A stretch of DNA of 27,987 bases. Source: an uncultured Roseateles sp. GTDB lineage: Bacteria > Pseudomonadota > Gammaproteobacteria > Burkholderiales > Burkholderiaceae. How positions within the stretch are numbered: position 1 is the first letter of the stretch; each line of letters starts with the position of its first letter. The stretch covers positions 1 to 27,987 of the forward strand of contig CAMLKW010000028.1 in the NCBI GenBank assembly GCA_946480605.1, in the 5' to 3' direction. The translations under genes were made by a program, and so were the position numbers. The notes below the pieces were generated by a model. It saw only the letters and a list, made by a program, of their open reading frames with translations. It was not told where the DNA came from and searched no databases. Shown one piece after another: positions 1-8,668 of the stretch.

Positions 1-223
1 GCATGCACCAGGCCTCCAATCTGCGCCCCGCGCAGCGTTTGCAGGGTCGGGAGGAGGCGATTGCGGCTGTAGGCCTGGACCGACGATGCCTCGCCCGGGG
101 TGGCCCGAACTCGACAGGATCTGCCCCACCCACCGCCCCTCCACGTGCGCTGCGTGTGGAGCGGCACCGCAATGCCCAGCCCATGCCGGCCGCGCGCCCG
201 AAGCGGTGCAGCCCGCTTGCGGA

Positions 224-1330
224 TCAATGCCGCGCCACGGCTCCCACGATGGCCTTCAGCAGCTCGGCGTCCAGCACCTTGCCCGTCGCGCGGTCGAAGA
301 TCGCGAACCCCTCGGGCTTGTTGAACACGCCGTTGTCCCAGTAGACCGGCACCAGGCCGCGCTGGTGGGCCGAGCGGGTGATGTAGGCGTTCCAGTCGGC
401 GCGGTAGCGCGCCGCCCCGGGCACGGCCGGCCGTGACACGGCGCCGTATTCGCCCAGGATGACCGGCACGCCGCGGTCGATGAAGCGGGTCTTCATCTTG
501 TCGAACTGCTTGTCGGCGTGGGCCTCGCCGCCCCAGCTGGCGGTGACCTTGGGGGCCGTCGCGCCCCGGCCCCACTGCCAGACCTTGCCTTCGTTCTGCA
601 GCGTGAACTCGTAGGGGTCATAGTAGTGCACCTCCATCATCAGCCGGCCGGGCGTGGGGTCGGCGGGCAGCACGGCGAAGTCCACCGTGTGGTCGATGTT
701 GGTGTTGAAGCCCTGCACGACGAGGTGGCGGCGCGGGTTGTGGCCACCGGTGGCGCGCACCGTCGTCACGAAGGTCTGGTTGAAGCTGTTCTGCGCGCGC
801 ACGTACTCGGTCGTGGGCTTGCCGTAGTCGCCCTCCACCATGACCTCGTTGGTGCCTGCGAACAGCAGGCCTTCGTCGTGGTCCTTGAAGTGTTCGGCGA
901 TCTGCGTCCAGTACAGCGCGAGGCGCCGGTTGACCTCGCCCTGGTGCTTCGCCGTGGGCTGCATCCAGCCCCCGTCCCAGTGGATGTTGATCATGACGAT
1001 GAGGCCGGCCTCGCGGGCCCAGCTCACCACCTCGCTCACGCGCGCCAGCCACGCGGGCTTGATGCGGCCTTGCTCATCGGCGTACTGCTTCCAGGCCAGC
1101 GGGATGCGGATGGACTTGAAGCCAGCGGCCTTCACGGCCTGGATGAGCGGCTTCGTCGTGCGCGCATTGCCCCAGGCGGTCTCGCCGCCGATGGCCTCCA
1201 GCGAGTTGCCGAGGTTCCAGCCCGGCGCCATCTCGCGGGCCAGATCGGGGCTGCTGACCTCGCGCCAGGGCGCGGCGGCGGCGGAACCCAGCAGCGCGAG
1301 CGACAGCAGCAGGGCGAACAGTGATTTCAT
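224..1330 (-). CDS. GH5 family endo-beta-glucanase / xyloglucanase, secreted
   Basis: A 368-residue retaining endo-glucanase of family GH5, predicted to cut beta-1,4-glucan backbones such as xyloglucan or cellulose outside the cytoplasm. A Sec signal peptide covers about residues 1-20 (hydrophobic core, then GSAAAA before PW). The TIM-barrel marks are GWNLGNSLE near residue 37, INIHWDGGW near 114, the acid/base Glu162 in GTNEVM, HYY near 235 and the nucleophile Glu294 in LGEYG. The ATG at 1330 has GGAG nine bases upstream. It is the last gene of the leftward operon, 31 bp after a paralogous GH5 with the same architecture. The NEV in place of the usual NEP after the acid/base is a small deviation. 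The family is clear; the subfamily (GH5_4-like) and exact substrate are inferred from context. Confidence 0.9.
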   Translation of the reverse strand: MKSLFALLLSLALLGSAAAAPWREVSSPDLAREMAPGWNLGNSLEAIGGETAWGNARTTKPLIQAVKAAGFKSIRIPLAWKQYADEQGRIKPAWLARVSEVVSWAREAGLIVMINIHWDGGWMQPTAKHQGEVNRRLALYWTQIAEHFKDHDEGLLFAGTNEVMVEGDYGKPTTEYVRAQNSFNQTFVTTVRATGGHNPRRHLVVQGFNTNIDHTVDFAVLPADPTPGRLMMEVHYYDPYEFTLQNEGKVWQWGRGATAPKVTASWGGEAHADKQFDKMKTRFIDRGVPVILGEYGAVSRPAVPGAARYRADWNAYITRSAHQRGLVPVYWDNGVFNKPEGFAIFDRATGKVLDAELLKAIVGAVARH

Positions 1331-1361
1331 CGTTGTCGTCTCCGAGAGGCTGACGCCAGCG

Positions 1362-2615
1362 TCAGCGGGCGCCGTCGATCAGCGCGGCCAGGATGGGGGC
1401 GTCGAGCACCTGGTTGCGGCTGCGGTCCAGCAGCGTGCCGGTGTCCCAGTAGAAGGGCACGAGCCCCGTCGCGCGGGCGCGCTGCGTCACGGCCTTGCAG
1501 TAGGCGGCGCGGCTCTTCTGGTGCAGGGCCAGCGCGTCGCCGGTCAGCGTGTTGCTGCGGTCCTGCGTGCCGTACTCGCCGACGATGACCGGAATGCCTT
1601 TGTCGATGAAGCGGGCCTTCATCAAGGCCATCATGGCGTCGAGGGTGGCCTCCTCGCCCCAGGTGGGGTTGTGCGCGGCGTCGGTGCTGGAGTGGTTGCC
1701 CTGGCCCCAGTAATAGAACTGGTTGCCCCAGCTCTCGTCCTTGGTCATGCCGGTGAAGTTCCAGGGCGTGTAGTAGTGGATCTCGGCCATCAGCCGGCCG
1801 CTGACGGTGTCGGTGGGCCAGCCGGTCATCAGCTGGCTGGTCAGCTCGACGTCGGTGGACGGGCCCTGCACGACCAGCGTGCGGTGGGCGTTGCGGCCGC
1901 CGGTGGCGCGCACGGCGTCGATGAAGGTCTGGTGGTAGCTCATCAGCACGGCCATCTGCGCAGCCGTCTTGACGTTGGGCTCGTTGGCGCTGGCGAACAG
2001 CAAGCGGCCGTCGAAGTCGCGCAGGGCCGTTGCGATCTGCTGCCAGAAGGCCCTCTGCCGGTGGTTGACCGCCACCTGCTGCTCGGGCGTGACGTGCTCT
2101 TCCAGCCAGCCGCCGTCCCAGTGGATGTTGAGAACCACGTGCAGGTCGGCATCCATGCAGTACTGCACCACCTCCTGCACCCGGGCCAGCCAGGCGGCCT
2201 CGATGCGGGCGGTGGCGGCGTCGGCGTACTGGTTCCACGAGGTGGGCAGCCGGATCGCATTGAAGCCCGAGGCCTTGGTGAACTGGACGAACTCGCGCGT
2301 GATGCGCGGGTTGCCCCAGTAGGTCTCGGACTTGCCGCCCATGGCCTCCAGCGTGTTGCCGATGTTGAGGCCGATGCGCAGCTTCTGCGCGATCTGCGCG
2401 GCGGTGTCGGCCATGCCGGTGGCGTCGGCCGCGCGCGGGCTGGTGTTGTAGTCGGGGTAGGGCGAGGCGGCGGCTGGCGGTGGTGGTGGGGGCGGCGGCG
2501 CAGGAGGGGGTGGCGGCGGTGTGACGGCCGCGACGGCCGTGGCGCCGCCACCGCCACCGCCACCGCAGCCGGCCAGCCCGGCCAGCAGCGTCAACGCGGC
2601 GTCGCGGCGTTTCAT
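1362..2615 (-). CDS. GH5 family endo-beta-glucanase, lipoprotein with Gly/Pro linker
   Basis: A 417-residue GH5 enzyme predicted to be membrane anchored. The leader ends in a lipobox, LAGC with Cys17, followed by Gly rather than Asp, which fits outer-membrane sorting. Seven glycines (18-24) and a nearly pure proline run (33-47) then form a rigid spacer before the catalytic barrel (about 65-417). Barrel marks are GLNIGNTLE near 82, NIHWDGGW near 163, acid/base Glu212 in ANEPN, HYY near 280 and nucleophile Glu347 in VGEYG. The frame is open further upstream, but ATG 2615 is chosen because it makes a 4-bp ATGA overlap with the GH39 stop and places the lipobox correctly. It probably presents a xyloglucan-cleaving domain at the cell surface. 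The linker is encoded by short G-rich repeats that could slip. Confidence 0.9.
   Translation of the reverse strand: MKRRDAALTLLAGLAGCGGGGGGGATAVAAVTPPPPPPAPPPPPPPPAAASPYPDYNTSPRAADATGMADTAAQIAQKLRIGLNIGNTLEAMGGKSETYWGNPRITREFVQFTKASGFNAIRLPTSWNQYADAATARIEAAWLARVQEVVQYCMDADLHVVLNIHWDGGWLEEHVTPEQQVAVNHRQRAFWQQIATALRDFDGRLLFASANEPNVKTAAQMAVLMSYHQTFIDAVRATGGRNAHRTLVVQGPSTDVELTSQLMTGWPTDTVSGRLMAEIHYYTPWNFTGMTKDESWGNQFYYWGQGNHSSTDAAHNPTWGEEATLDAMMALMKARFIDKGIPVIVGEYGTQDRSNTLTGDALALHQKSRAAYCKAVTQRARATGLVPFYWDTGTLLDRSRNQVLDAPILAALIDGAR
2475..2519 (-). repeat. Proline-codon run coding the GH5 linker
   Basis: A low-complexity CCN run encodes residues 33-47 of the GH5 lipoprotein, all proline except one alanine. 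It reads as a flexible-to-rigid spacer between the lipid anchor and the catalytic barrel. Such runs are prone to polymerase slippage and to assembly error. Confidence 0.85.
2544..2564 (-). repeat. Seven-glycine codon repeat (GGTGGC units)
   Basis: Residues 18-24 of the GH5 lipoprotein are seven glycines directly after the lipidated Cys17, coded by GGTGGC repeated three times plus one GGC. Gain or loss of one 6-base unit would keep the reading frame and only change spacer length. Confidence 0.85.
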
Positions 2616-4186
2616 GCGCTGACCCGCTTCAGCCCCAGCAGCACCACGTCGTGGCTGCGCAGCTTCAGCGTGACGGTGGCCGTGCCGCCGGCACTCACGC
2701 GGACTTCGCGCTGCGTCTCGGGCTTGTCGGCGGTCAGGCCCTGCAGCGTGGCGAGCTGGTTCGCGTCGAGGTTCTTGGGCGAGCCCATCTTCAGATAGGC
2801 CGTGTGCGCGTCGTTGACCTCGTAGCCGGTGCGGTGCTGCGTCAGCTGGTAGCGGCCCGGCGGCAGGTTGCGCAGCTCGACCGTGGTCGTGCCCACGTCG
2901 CGGGACGGCTGCGGCTTGCCGAAGAAGCTGCGGTTGCTGGTCTTCTGGTCGGGCAGGCGCCAGTCCCACACCAGGGCCTGGACCTGCCCGTCGGTCGTCG
3001 CGGCCCAGCTGAACTCGTCGCTGCTCGGGATCTCCCGGCCGCCCAGCCGGGCCAGCGCGGCCAGGTACTTGTAGGCGAACCACACCGGCTTGCGAACCCC
3101 CTCGCGGGTCATCATGCCGAAGCCGCCGTGGAAGGGCGCGTCCGGCGGGCCGGGTTCCTCGAACAGGTCGCTGTAGACCCAGTAGCTCATGTGCTGGGCC
3201 AGGCCCTGCGTCTGCTTCAGCTTGGTCAGCACGTAGGGCGCGCTCATGTACGAGTCGTGCACCAGGTCGCGCGGGTTGTAGCTGCTGCTCCACTCGGTGA
3301 AGAACAGCGGCAGGCCCGGCAGGTGCGAGGCCTCGATCTCCTTGCGCACGCGTCGCACGTCGCCCACGATGGCGTCGGGCGACTTGGACAGCATGCGGTC
3401 CTCCTTGCCGAACTCGTCCAGGTAGCCCTCGTCCACGCCGTAGGTGTGCGTGGTGATGAAGTCCACCGGCGTGTTCGTCGCCTTGGCGTGGGCCAGGAAC
3501 TCGGGCACCCAGGCCGCGCCGGCCGTGGACGGGCCGCCCACGCGCAGTGTGGCGTCTATGGCCTTGATGGCCTTGGCGGTGCGCGTATAGAGGTCGAAAT
3601 AGGCCTGCTTGTCGGCCTTCTCCCAGAAGCCGTCCAGGTTGGGTTCGTTCCAGACCTCGAAGTACCAGCTGCGCACCTCCTGCTCGCCGTAGCGTTTCAG
3701 CAGGTGGCGCGTGAAGGCGTCGATCAGCGCGACCCAGCCGGTGGGCTCGGGGTGGGAGGTGTTGCCGGCCCAGTAGAAGATCTTCAGGTCCGAGGTCTTC
3801 AGCGCCAGCGGCGTGAAACCCAGCTCGATGAAGGGCTTGATGCGCCGGGCCAGCATCGCGTCGTAGAGCTTGTCGATGCCGGAGAAGTCGAACACCAGCT
3901 GGCCGCTGGCGTCGCGCGTGACCGTCTTGAACACGTCATGGAAGATGGCGTGGAAGCGCAGGTAGCGGAATCCCAGCTCGTCCACCGTCGTCTTCAGCTG
4001 CGCCAGTGCGTCCTCGCGGTAGGTGGTGCCGGGGTAGTCGGCGCCGACGCAGTGGTCGAAGAAGCGGTCCAGCGGCTGTCGGGCCTGCGCGACGTCCAGC
4101 ACGATGCGGCGCGGCTTGGGCGCGGCGGCGTTGGCGACGAGGGGCATGGCGGCGGCGGCGGCGAGCAGTTGGCGGCGGGAGGTCAT
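2612..4186 (-). CDS. GH39 family beta-xylosidase-like glycosidase, exported
   Basis: A 524-residue retaining glycosidase of family GH39, whose known members are mostly beta-xylosidases. It opens with a Tat-like leader (TSRRQLL, then an Ala-rich stretch to about residue 21), so it is probably folded before export to the periplasm. The catalytic barrel carries the acid/base Glu181 in EVWNEPNLDGFW and the nucleophile Glu298 in FFTEWSSSYN, both in the expected GH39 setting. About residues 400-524 form a C-terminal beta-sandwich, usual for the family. It overlaps its neighbours by ATGA on both sides. No endo-xylanase is present in the window, so its substrate here may be a beta-xylosyl or arabinosyl decoration of xyloglucan rather than xylan. 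Family assignment is firm, substrate is inference. Confidence 0.9.
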   Translation of the reverse strand: MTSRRQLLAAAAAMPLVANAAAPKPRRIVLDVAQARQPLDRFFDHCVGADYPGTTYREDALAQLKTTVDELGFRYLRFHAIFHDVFKTVTRDASGQLVFDFSGIDKLYDAMLARRIKPFIELGFTPLALKTSDLKIFYWAGNTSHPEPTGWVALIDAFTRHLLKRYGEQEVRSWYFEVWNEPNLDGFWEKADKQAYFDLYTRTAKAIKAIDATLRVGGPSTAGAAWVPEFLAHAKATNTPVDFITTHTYGVDEGYLDEFGKEDRMLSKSPDAIVGDVRRVRKEIEASHLPGLPLFFTEWSSSYNPRDLVHDSYMSAPYVLTKLKQTQGLAQHMSYWVYSDLFEEPGPPDAPFHGGFGMMTREGVRKPVWFAYKYLAALARLGGREIPSSDEFSWAATTDGQVQALVWDWRLPDQKTSNRSFFGKPQPSRDVGTTTVELRNLPPGRYQLTQHRTGYEVNDAHTAYLKMGSPKNLDANQLATLQGLTADKPETQREVRVSAGGTATVTLKLRSHDVVLLGLKRVSA

Positions 4187-5769
4187 GCGGGGAGTCCTTT
4201 GTAGACAAAGTTGCGGGCGCGGACCTCGCCATTGCCGGCGCTGAACAGCGCGGGGCGCAGGCTGACGAAGCCGCCGAACACGTTGTGATGCAGGCCGGAG
4301 ACCTCCATCTGCCAGGAGTGCTGGGTCCAGGTCTTGCCAGCGTCGTGCGAGTAGTGCCAGGTGACGAGGTTCTCGCGGTTGACGAGGCGGATATGGACGC
4401 GGCGGGTCGTCATGTTCTGGCGCATCCAGCCGTGCTCCTGGCCGTAGCCGTAGGTCAGCATCTGCGTGGTGCTGAAGCCGATGCCGACGTGGCCGCGCTC
4501 CTCGTAGAACAGCGCGAGACCGCCGTGGCCTTCGCCGGTGATCTCCAACTCGACCGTGATCTCGTAGCTGCGGTCACCGCAGGCGCAGGTCAGCGGAGAC
4601 GAGTCCGGCAGCGCCTTGCCTTTGCCCTTGATGACCAGCGACTTGCCGTCGAAGCGCAGGCGCTTGGCCTCATCCGGCCCGGGCGCGTGGAAGGCCCATT
4701 GCAGGCCCAGCTTGCCGGACGAGAAATCGTCGGACAGTGCGAAGCCCGCCTTGCTCGCCTTGCCACCGCGCGGCTTGGGCAGGGGCTTGCTCAACGTGCC
4801 GCCCTTGGCGCGCAGCCAGCCGTCCCGGGTCCACTCCACCGGCTCCAGCAAGGCCTGGCGGCCCAGCGTGCGGAAGTCTTTCTCATAACCGTGATAGACC
4901 ATCCACCAGTCCCCTGCAGGCCCCTCGACGACGGTGGCGTGGCCGCGCGACCACCAGGGTTCGTCGATGCTCGTCGTGCGCACGATGGGGTTGTTGGGCG
5001 CGTCTTCCCACGGGCCGTGCACGGAGCGCGAACGGGCGACGGTGACCATGTGGCTGGTCGGCGGCCCGGCCGTGCCGCCGACCGCGCTGATCAGGTAGAA
5101 CCACTCGCCACGCCTGAACAGCTTGGGCCCCTCGGGCGCGAACATCTCGACGACCCAGTCCCTGGGGTACTGCCAGGGCTTCCAGGCGTTGTCCTCCAGC
5201 GCGCCGTCGGTGGCGAGGCCATCGTCCTTCAGCCGCACGCGCCGGCCGCCGTTGACGAACAGGTAGCGCCTGCCGTCCTCGCCCACCACGTGGCCGGGGT
5301 CGATGCAGCCGGGCAGCTTCAGATCGATGGGCGCGCTCCAGGGGCCGCGGATGTCGTCGGCGTGGATGACGTAGGTGCCCGTGCCGTTCTCTTGCAGCAC
5401 CGGGATGTAGATGTAGAAGCGGCCCTGGTGCTTGATCAGGTCCATGGCCCAGACGGTGCCGATGGGCTGGTGCAGCGCCGCGGTGATGGGCGTCCAGTTC
5501 ACCAGGTCCTGCGAGTGCCAGATGACGGCGCCCGGGTAGGACTGGAAGGACGAGAAGGTCATGTAGTAGTCGGCCCCGTCCTTCAGGATCGTCGGGTCGG
5601 CGTGGTCGCCGGCGACGATGGGGTTCAGGTAGGTGCCATTGCCGAGGTCCGCCTTGCGCTGGCCTTCGATGCCTGCACCGAAGCGCGGCGCGGCGAGCGC
5701 CGGACCGGCTGCGGGCAGCGCAGCGCCAGCCAAGGTGGCCTGCATGGCCATGCGGCGCGAGATGCTCAT
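4183..5769 (-). CDS. GH43 family beta-xylosidase / alpha-L-arabinofuranosidase, exported
   Basis: A 528-residue inverting glycosidase with a five-bladed propeller and a C-terminal concanavalin-like beta-sandwich. The leader has SRR at residues 4-6 and a hydrophobic stretch to PALA near 26, so it is exported, possibly by Tat. The three GH43 acidic residues are visible: base Asp58 in DHADPT, pKa modulator Asp157 in CIDPGH, and acid Glu213 in APEGPKL. Residues about 360-528 match the GH43 C-terminal sandwich found in beta-xylosidases. The start at 5769 overlaps the symporter stop as ATGA; Met7 is a possible alternative but would remove the SRR. In a xyloglucan locus it most plausibly removes arabinofuranose or beta-xylose from side chains. 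Members of this family differ widely in specificity, so the substrate is uncertain. Confidence 0.88.
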   Translation of the reverse strand: MSISRRMAMQATLAGAALPAAGPALAAPRFGAGIEGQRKADLGNGTYLNPIVAGDHADPTILKDGADYYMTFSSFQSYPGAVIWHSQDLVNWTPITAALHQPIGTVWAMDLIKHQGRFYIYIPVLQENGTGTYVIHADDIRGPWSAPIDLKLPGCIDPGHVVGEDGRRYLFVNGGRRVRLKDDGLATDGALEDNAWKPWQYPRDWVVEMFAPEGPKLFRRGEWFYLISAVGGTAGPPTSHMVTVARSRSVHGPWEDAPNNPIVRTTSIDEPWWSRGHATVVEGPAGDWWMVYHGYEKDFRTLGRQALLEPVEWTRDGWLRAKGGTLSKPLPKPRGGKASKAGFALSDDFSSGKLGLQWAFHAPGPDEAKRLRFDGKSLVIKGKGKALPDSSPLTCACGDRSYEITVELEITGEGHGGLALFYEERGHVGIGFSTTQMLTYGYGQEHGWMRQNMTTRRVHIRLVNRENLVTWHYSHDAGKTWTQHSWQMEVSGLHHNVFGGFVSLRPALFSAGNGEVRARNFVYKGLPA

Positions 5770-7187
5770 ACCGTGCCCCGCTTGGCTTCGAGCTGCTTGC
5801 GGATGTCCTGCATGCGCGCCTCGGTCAAGGGGAAGCGCAGGATGGCGGCCAGCGCGATGACCAGGCCGACGACAGGGATGCCGGACAGCAGGAAGCGGAT
5901 CCAGAAGATGGCCTCGGGCGACTGCGCGCCTTCCTTGGCGGCGTCGAAGCCGGTGAACTGCAGGATCCAGCCGGACGCGCCCACGCCCAGCGCGATGCCG
6001 ACCTTTGAGATCCACGACTGGCAGGCCGAGAACGAGCCTTCGCGGCGCTGGCCGGTCTGCAGTTCGTCGTAGTCCACGACGTCGCCGATGGTGGCGCCGT
6101 ACAGCGTCCAGAAGCCGGCGCCGGTGAAGGCGACAAAGCCGCAGGCGAACAGTTGCAGATACGGCAGCTCGGGGTCGTACAGCCACCAGTCGCCGATGAA
6201 GGCGGCGATGGCCATCAGCAGCACGACGACCAGGCCCGTGCGCTTGCCCCACTGGCGTGCGATCCACGTGAAGAACGGGATGCCCGCGAAACCGAAGGCC
6301 ATGCCGGCCAGGCCCATCGCGGTGTTCCATTGGGTGGCCAGCTTCACGTCGCCCTTGCAGACGTAGTAGACCGTCGCGTAGTAGCCGAGCGCGCCGACCA
6401 TGGCGGTGCCCAGGCCGTAGGCCAGCGACAGCGCCAGCACGTTGCGGAAGGGCTTGCAGCGCAGCGTGCGCCACAGCGTGTCCTTGAACGGGATGTGAGT
6501 CTGCGTGTGCGACACCAGCTTCTCGTAGTAGCGCTCGCGCACCAGCAGGAAGATGGCGATGGACGCCGCCACCATGATGGCGCCGAGGATGGCGCAGTAG
6601 GTCTGCGCGCCGCGCAGGATGTCGGGCTTGCCGGTCTGGGCGTCGTTGAAGATGGCCAGCGTCGTGAACTGGGCGGCGAAGAACATCGCCAGCTCCGGCC
6701 CCTTCTGGATGGCGTTGCGGATGGCCATCACGGCGGTGCGCTCGTGGTAGTCCGGCGTCATCTCCGAGCCCAGGCTGACCCAGGGCATGTTGAAGCACGC
6801 CATCACCGGCACGTAGATCAGCATGCTGACCAGCATGAAGATGAAGTACTGCGTCTGCGTCCAGTCCTTGCCGACGGCGAACATCAGCGGCAGGCCGACG
6901 CCGGCCAGCACGCCGCCGATCAGGATGAAGGGGCGGCGGCGGCCGTAGCGCGTGCGGGTGTTGTCGGACAGCCAGCCGAAGATGGCATCGCTCGCGGCGT
7001 CGATGAAGACCTTGATCATCTGCACCGTGGAGATCAGGCCCGGTGCGACGCCGAGGAAGATGTTGAAGACGTGGAAGGCCAGCGCCGGGTAGAGCCAGTG
7101 CCCCCACATGTCGAGGATGGAACCGAGGCCGAAGCCGATCTTCTGCTTCATCGGCAGGCGGCCGGCGGACGGCACGGCCTGGGACAT
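5766..7187 (-). CDS. GPH-family sugar:cation symporter (YicJ/XylP-like)
   Basis: A 473-residue inner-membrane transporter of the glycoside-pentoside-hexuronide (GPH) family, with about twelve hydrophobic segments. The family loop motif lies between helices 2 and 3: DAASDAIFGWLSDNTRTRYG followed by RRRP. Related GPH proteins sit beside GH31 alpha-xylosidases (YicJ with YicI in E. coli; XylP with XylQ in Lactobacillus pentosus, where XylP carries isoprimeverose). Here it most likely imports isoprimeverose or a short gluco-xylo-oligosaccharide from the periplasm. ATG 7187 is reported as start. An in-frame GTG at 7208 would overlap the GH1 stop as GTGA, mirroring the ATGA junctions of this operon, and would add seven residues; it is a serious alternative. 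The conserved region begins near MKQKIGFG in either case. Confidence 0.9.
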   Translation of the reverse strand: MSQAVPSAGRLPMKQKIGFGLGSILDMWGHWLYPALAFHVFNIFLGVAPGLISTVQMIKVFIDAASDAIFGWLSDNTRTRYGRRRPFILIGGVLAGVGLPLMFAVGKDWTQTQYFIFMLVSMLIYVPVMACFNMPWVSLGSEMTPDYHERTAVMAIRNAIQKGPELAMFFAAQFTTLAIFNDAQTGKPDILRGAQTYCAILGAIMVAASIAIFLLVRERYYEKLVSHTQTHIPFKDTLWRTLRCKPFRNVLALSLAYGLGTAMVGALGYYATVYYVCKGDVKLATQWNTAMGLAGMAFGFAGIPFFTWIARQWGKRTGLVVVLLMAIAAFIGDWWLYDPELPYLQLFACGFVAFTGAGFWTLYGATIGDVVDYDELQTGQRREGSFSACQSWISKVGIALGVGASGWILQFTGFDAAKEGAQSPEAIFWIRFLLSGIPVVGLVIALAAILRFPLTEARMQDIRKQLEAKRGTV

Positions 7188-7204
7188 GTGGAGGGTGCTG
7201 GCGT

Positions 7205-8668
7205 TCACAGGATTCGTCGCTCTTTGATGATGTCGGAGTAATAGCGGGCGGACAGCTTGGGCGTGCGCACCTGCGTCTTGAAGTCGCAGTGCACGATGCC
7301 GAAGCGGCGCTGGTAGCCGTCTTCCCACTCGTAGTTGTCGATGAAGGACCACAGGAAGTAGCCCTTGATCGGCACACCGTCGGTCATCGCCCGGTGCGCC
7401 TCGCGCAGATAGCTGCGCACGTAGTCGCGGCGGTGCAGGTCGAGCACCTCGCCGTTCACCACCGGCTCGTCGTCGTAGCCGCAGCCGTTCTCGGTGATGT
7501 AGATCGCCTTGTGGCCGTAGACCTCGTGGCTGAAGCGCGGGCCCCAGTAGAGGGACTGCGGCACGAGGCGCAGCCAGGTGCTGTCGGCGCGCGGGTAGTT
7601 CTTGGGGTTGGTGATGGCCTCGTAGGCTTCGCCGTTCCGCCCGGCGCGCACGACGGGGCCGGTGTAGTTGTTGCGGCCGAGGAAGTCGGTCGGCAGGCCG
7701 ATGCGGTCGACGGCGCGGGGCTTCACCTTGGGCGCGGCGGCGCCGACGCGCTTCAGGAAGTTCTTGGTGTACCTGCCAGCCTGGATGGCGCCGAGGATCT
7801 GCGCGTTGCGGTCGATGAACCAGGCCTTGGCGGCGGCGATGTCGGCGGGCTTCTCGGTCACGGGCACGGCCACGCCGCAGTTGTCGGTCAGGCCGACCAC
7901 GGCGCCCTCGCCGCCGAACTGGCGCACCGCGCGCACACCATGGCCGTGGCAGAGCAGCGCGTGGTGGTAGGTCTGGTTGACGACCTTGGCGCTCTCCACG
8001 CGGCCGGGCGCCTTGGTGCCGGTGCCATAGCCCAGCAGCGTGAAGCAGACGATCTCGTTCAGCGTGATCCAGTGCTTCACGTCCTTGGCGAAGGCCTTGA
8101 CGACGGTGTCGGCGTACTGCGCAAAGGCGTCCACGGTGACGCGCGAGGTCCAGCCGCCGCGGTCCTCCAGCGCCTGCGGCAGGTCCCAGTGGAAGAGGGT
8201 GACCCACGGCGTGATGCCGTGCTTCCTCATGCTGGCGAACAGGCGGTGATAGAAGTCCAGCCCGGCGGGGTTCAGCTCGCCGTCGCCCTTGGGATAGATG
8301 CGCGGCCAGGCGATGGACAGGCGGTAGGTCTTGATGCCCAGCGAGGCCATCAGGGCGAAGTCCTCGTCGAAGCGGTGGTAGTGGTCGCAGGCGACGTCCA
8401 GGTTGTCGCCGCCGTGGACCTTGCCGGGGATGCGCGCGAAGCGGTCCCAGACGGACTCGCCCTTGCCGTCCTCGAAGGCCGCGCCCTCGATCTGCGCCGA
8501 GGCCGCGGCGACGCCGAAGACGAACTCGGCCGGGAAGGTGCTGGCGTAGGTCAGCGCCCTGGCCGTGTCCGTGCGTTGCGGCGTGGCCGCCGTGGCGGCG
8601 GGTGCCAGCGCTGTCATCGCGGCGGAAGCGATCAACTGGCGGCGGCGAGTGGAGCGGAGCTGAGTCAT
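7205..8668 (-). CDS. GH1 family beta-glucosidase, exported paralogue
   Basis: A 487-residue GH1 enzyme predicted to release glucose from the non-reducing end of gluco-oligosaccharides. It has an N-terminal extension of about 38 residues that its neighbour lacks, with a Tat-like STRRRQLI motif and an Ala-rich segment, so it probably works in the periplasm. The acid/base is Glu205 in ITLNEI and the nucleophile Glu393 in ITENG. The conserved WSFIDNYEWEDGY lies near 440. The frame stays open upstream, but ATG 8668 is preferred: it has GAGGA eight bases upstream and starts the leader properly. By hand alignment it is about 78% identical to the next GH1, with most differences between residues about 264 and 385. 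TLNEI replaces the usual TxNEP. Confidence 0.92.
   Translation of the reverse strand: MTQLRSTRRRQLIASAAMTALAPAATAATPQRTDTARALTYASTFPAEFVFGVAAASAQIEGAAFEDGKGESVWDRFARIPGKVHGGDNLDVACDHYHRFDEDFALMASLGIKTYRLSIAWPRIYPKGDGELNPAGLDFYHRLFASMRKHGITPWVTLFHWDLPQALEDRGGWTSRVTVDAFAQYADTVVKAFAKDVKHWITLNEIVCFTLLGYGTGTKAPGRVESAKVVNQTYHHALLCHGHGVRAVRQFGGEGAVVGLTDNCGVAVPVTEKPADIAAAKAWFIDRNAQILGAIQAGRYTKNFLKRVGAAAPKVKPRAVDRIGLPTDFLGRNNYTGPVVRAGRNGEAYEAITNPKNYPRADSTWLRLVPQSLYWGPRFSHEVYGHKAIYITENGCGYDDEPVVNGEVLDLHRRDYVRSYLREAHRAMTDGVPIKGYFLWSFIDNYEWEDGYQRRFGIVHCDFKTQVRTPKLSARYYSDIIKERRIL

Noticed and set aside
161..209. GCACCGC/GCGGTGC pairing after the last GH5 as a terminator
   Set aside because: The loop is over 30 bases and there is no T-run on the minus strand.
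840..2798. 652-codon plus-strand open frame
   Set aside because: It lies opposite the two GH5 genes, has low-complexity Ala/Gly/Val-rich translation with no recognisable motif, and is explained by GC-rich codon bias.
1362..3293. 643-codon frame suggesting a long N-terminal extension of the GH5 lipoprotein
   Set aside because: The extension reads GH39 in the wrong frame; the lipobox and ATGA overlap fix the start at 2615.
4006..6072. 688-codon plus-strand open frame
   Set aside because: It is antisense to the GH39/GH43/symporter genes, shows no motif or ribosome site, and conflicts with three well-supported genes.
5766..8207. 813-codon frame suggesting a fusion ahead of the symporter
   Set aside because: The upstream part is an out-of-frame reading of GH1; GPH homology begins only near 7151, so the extension is a shadow.
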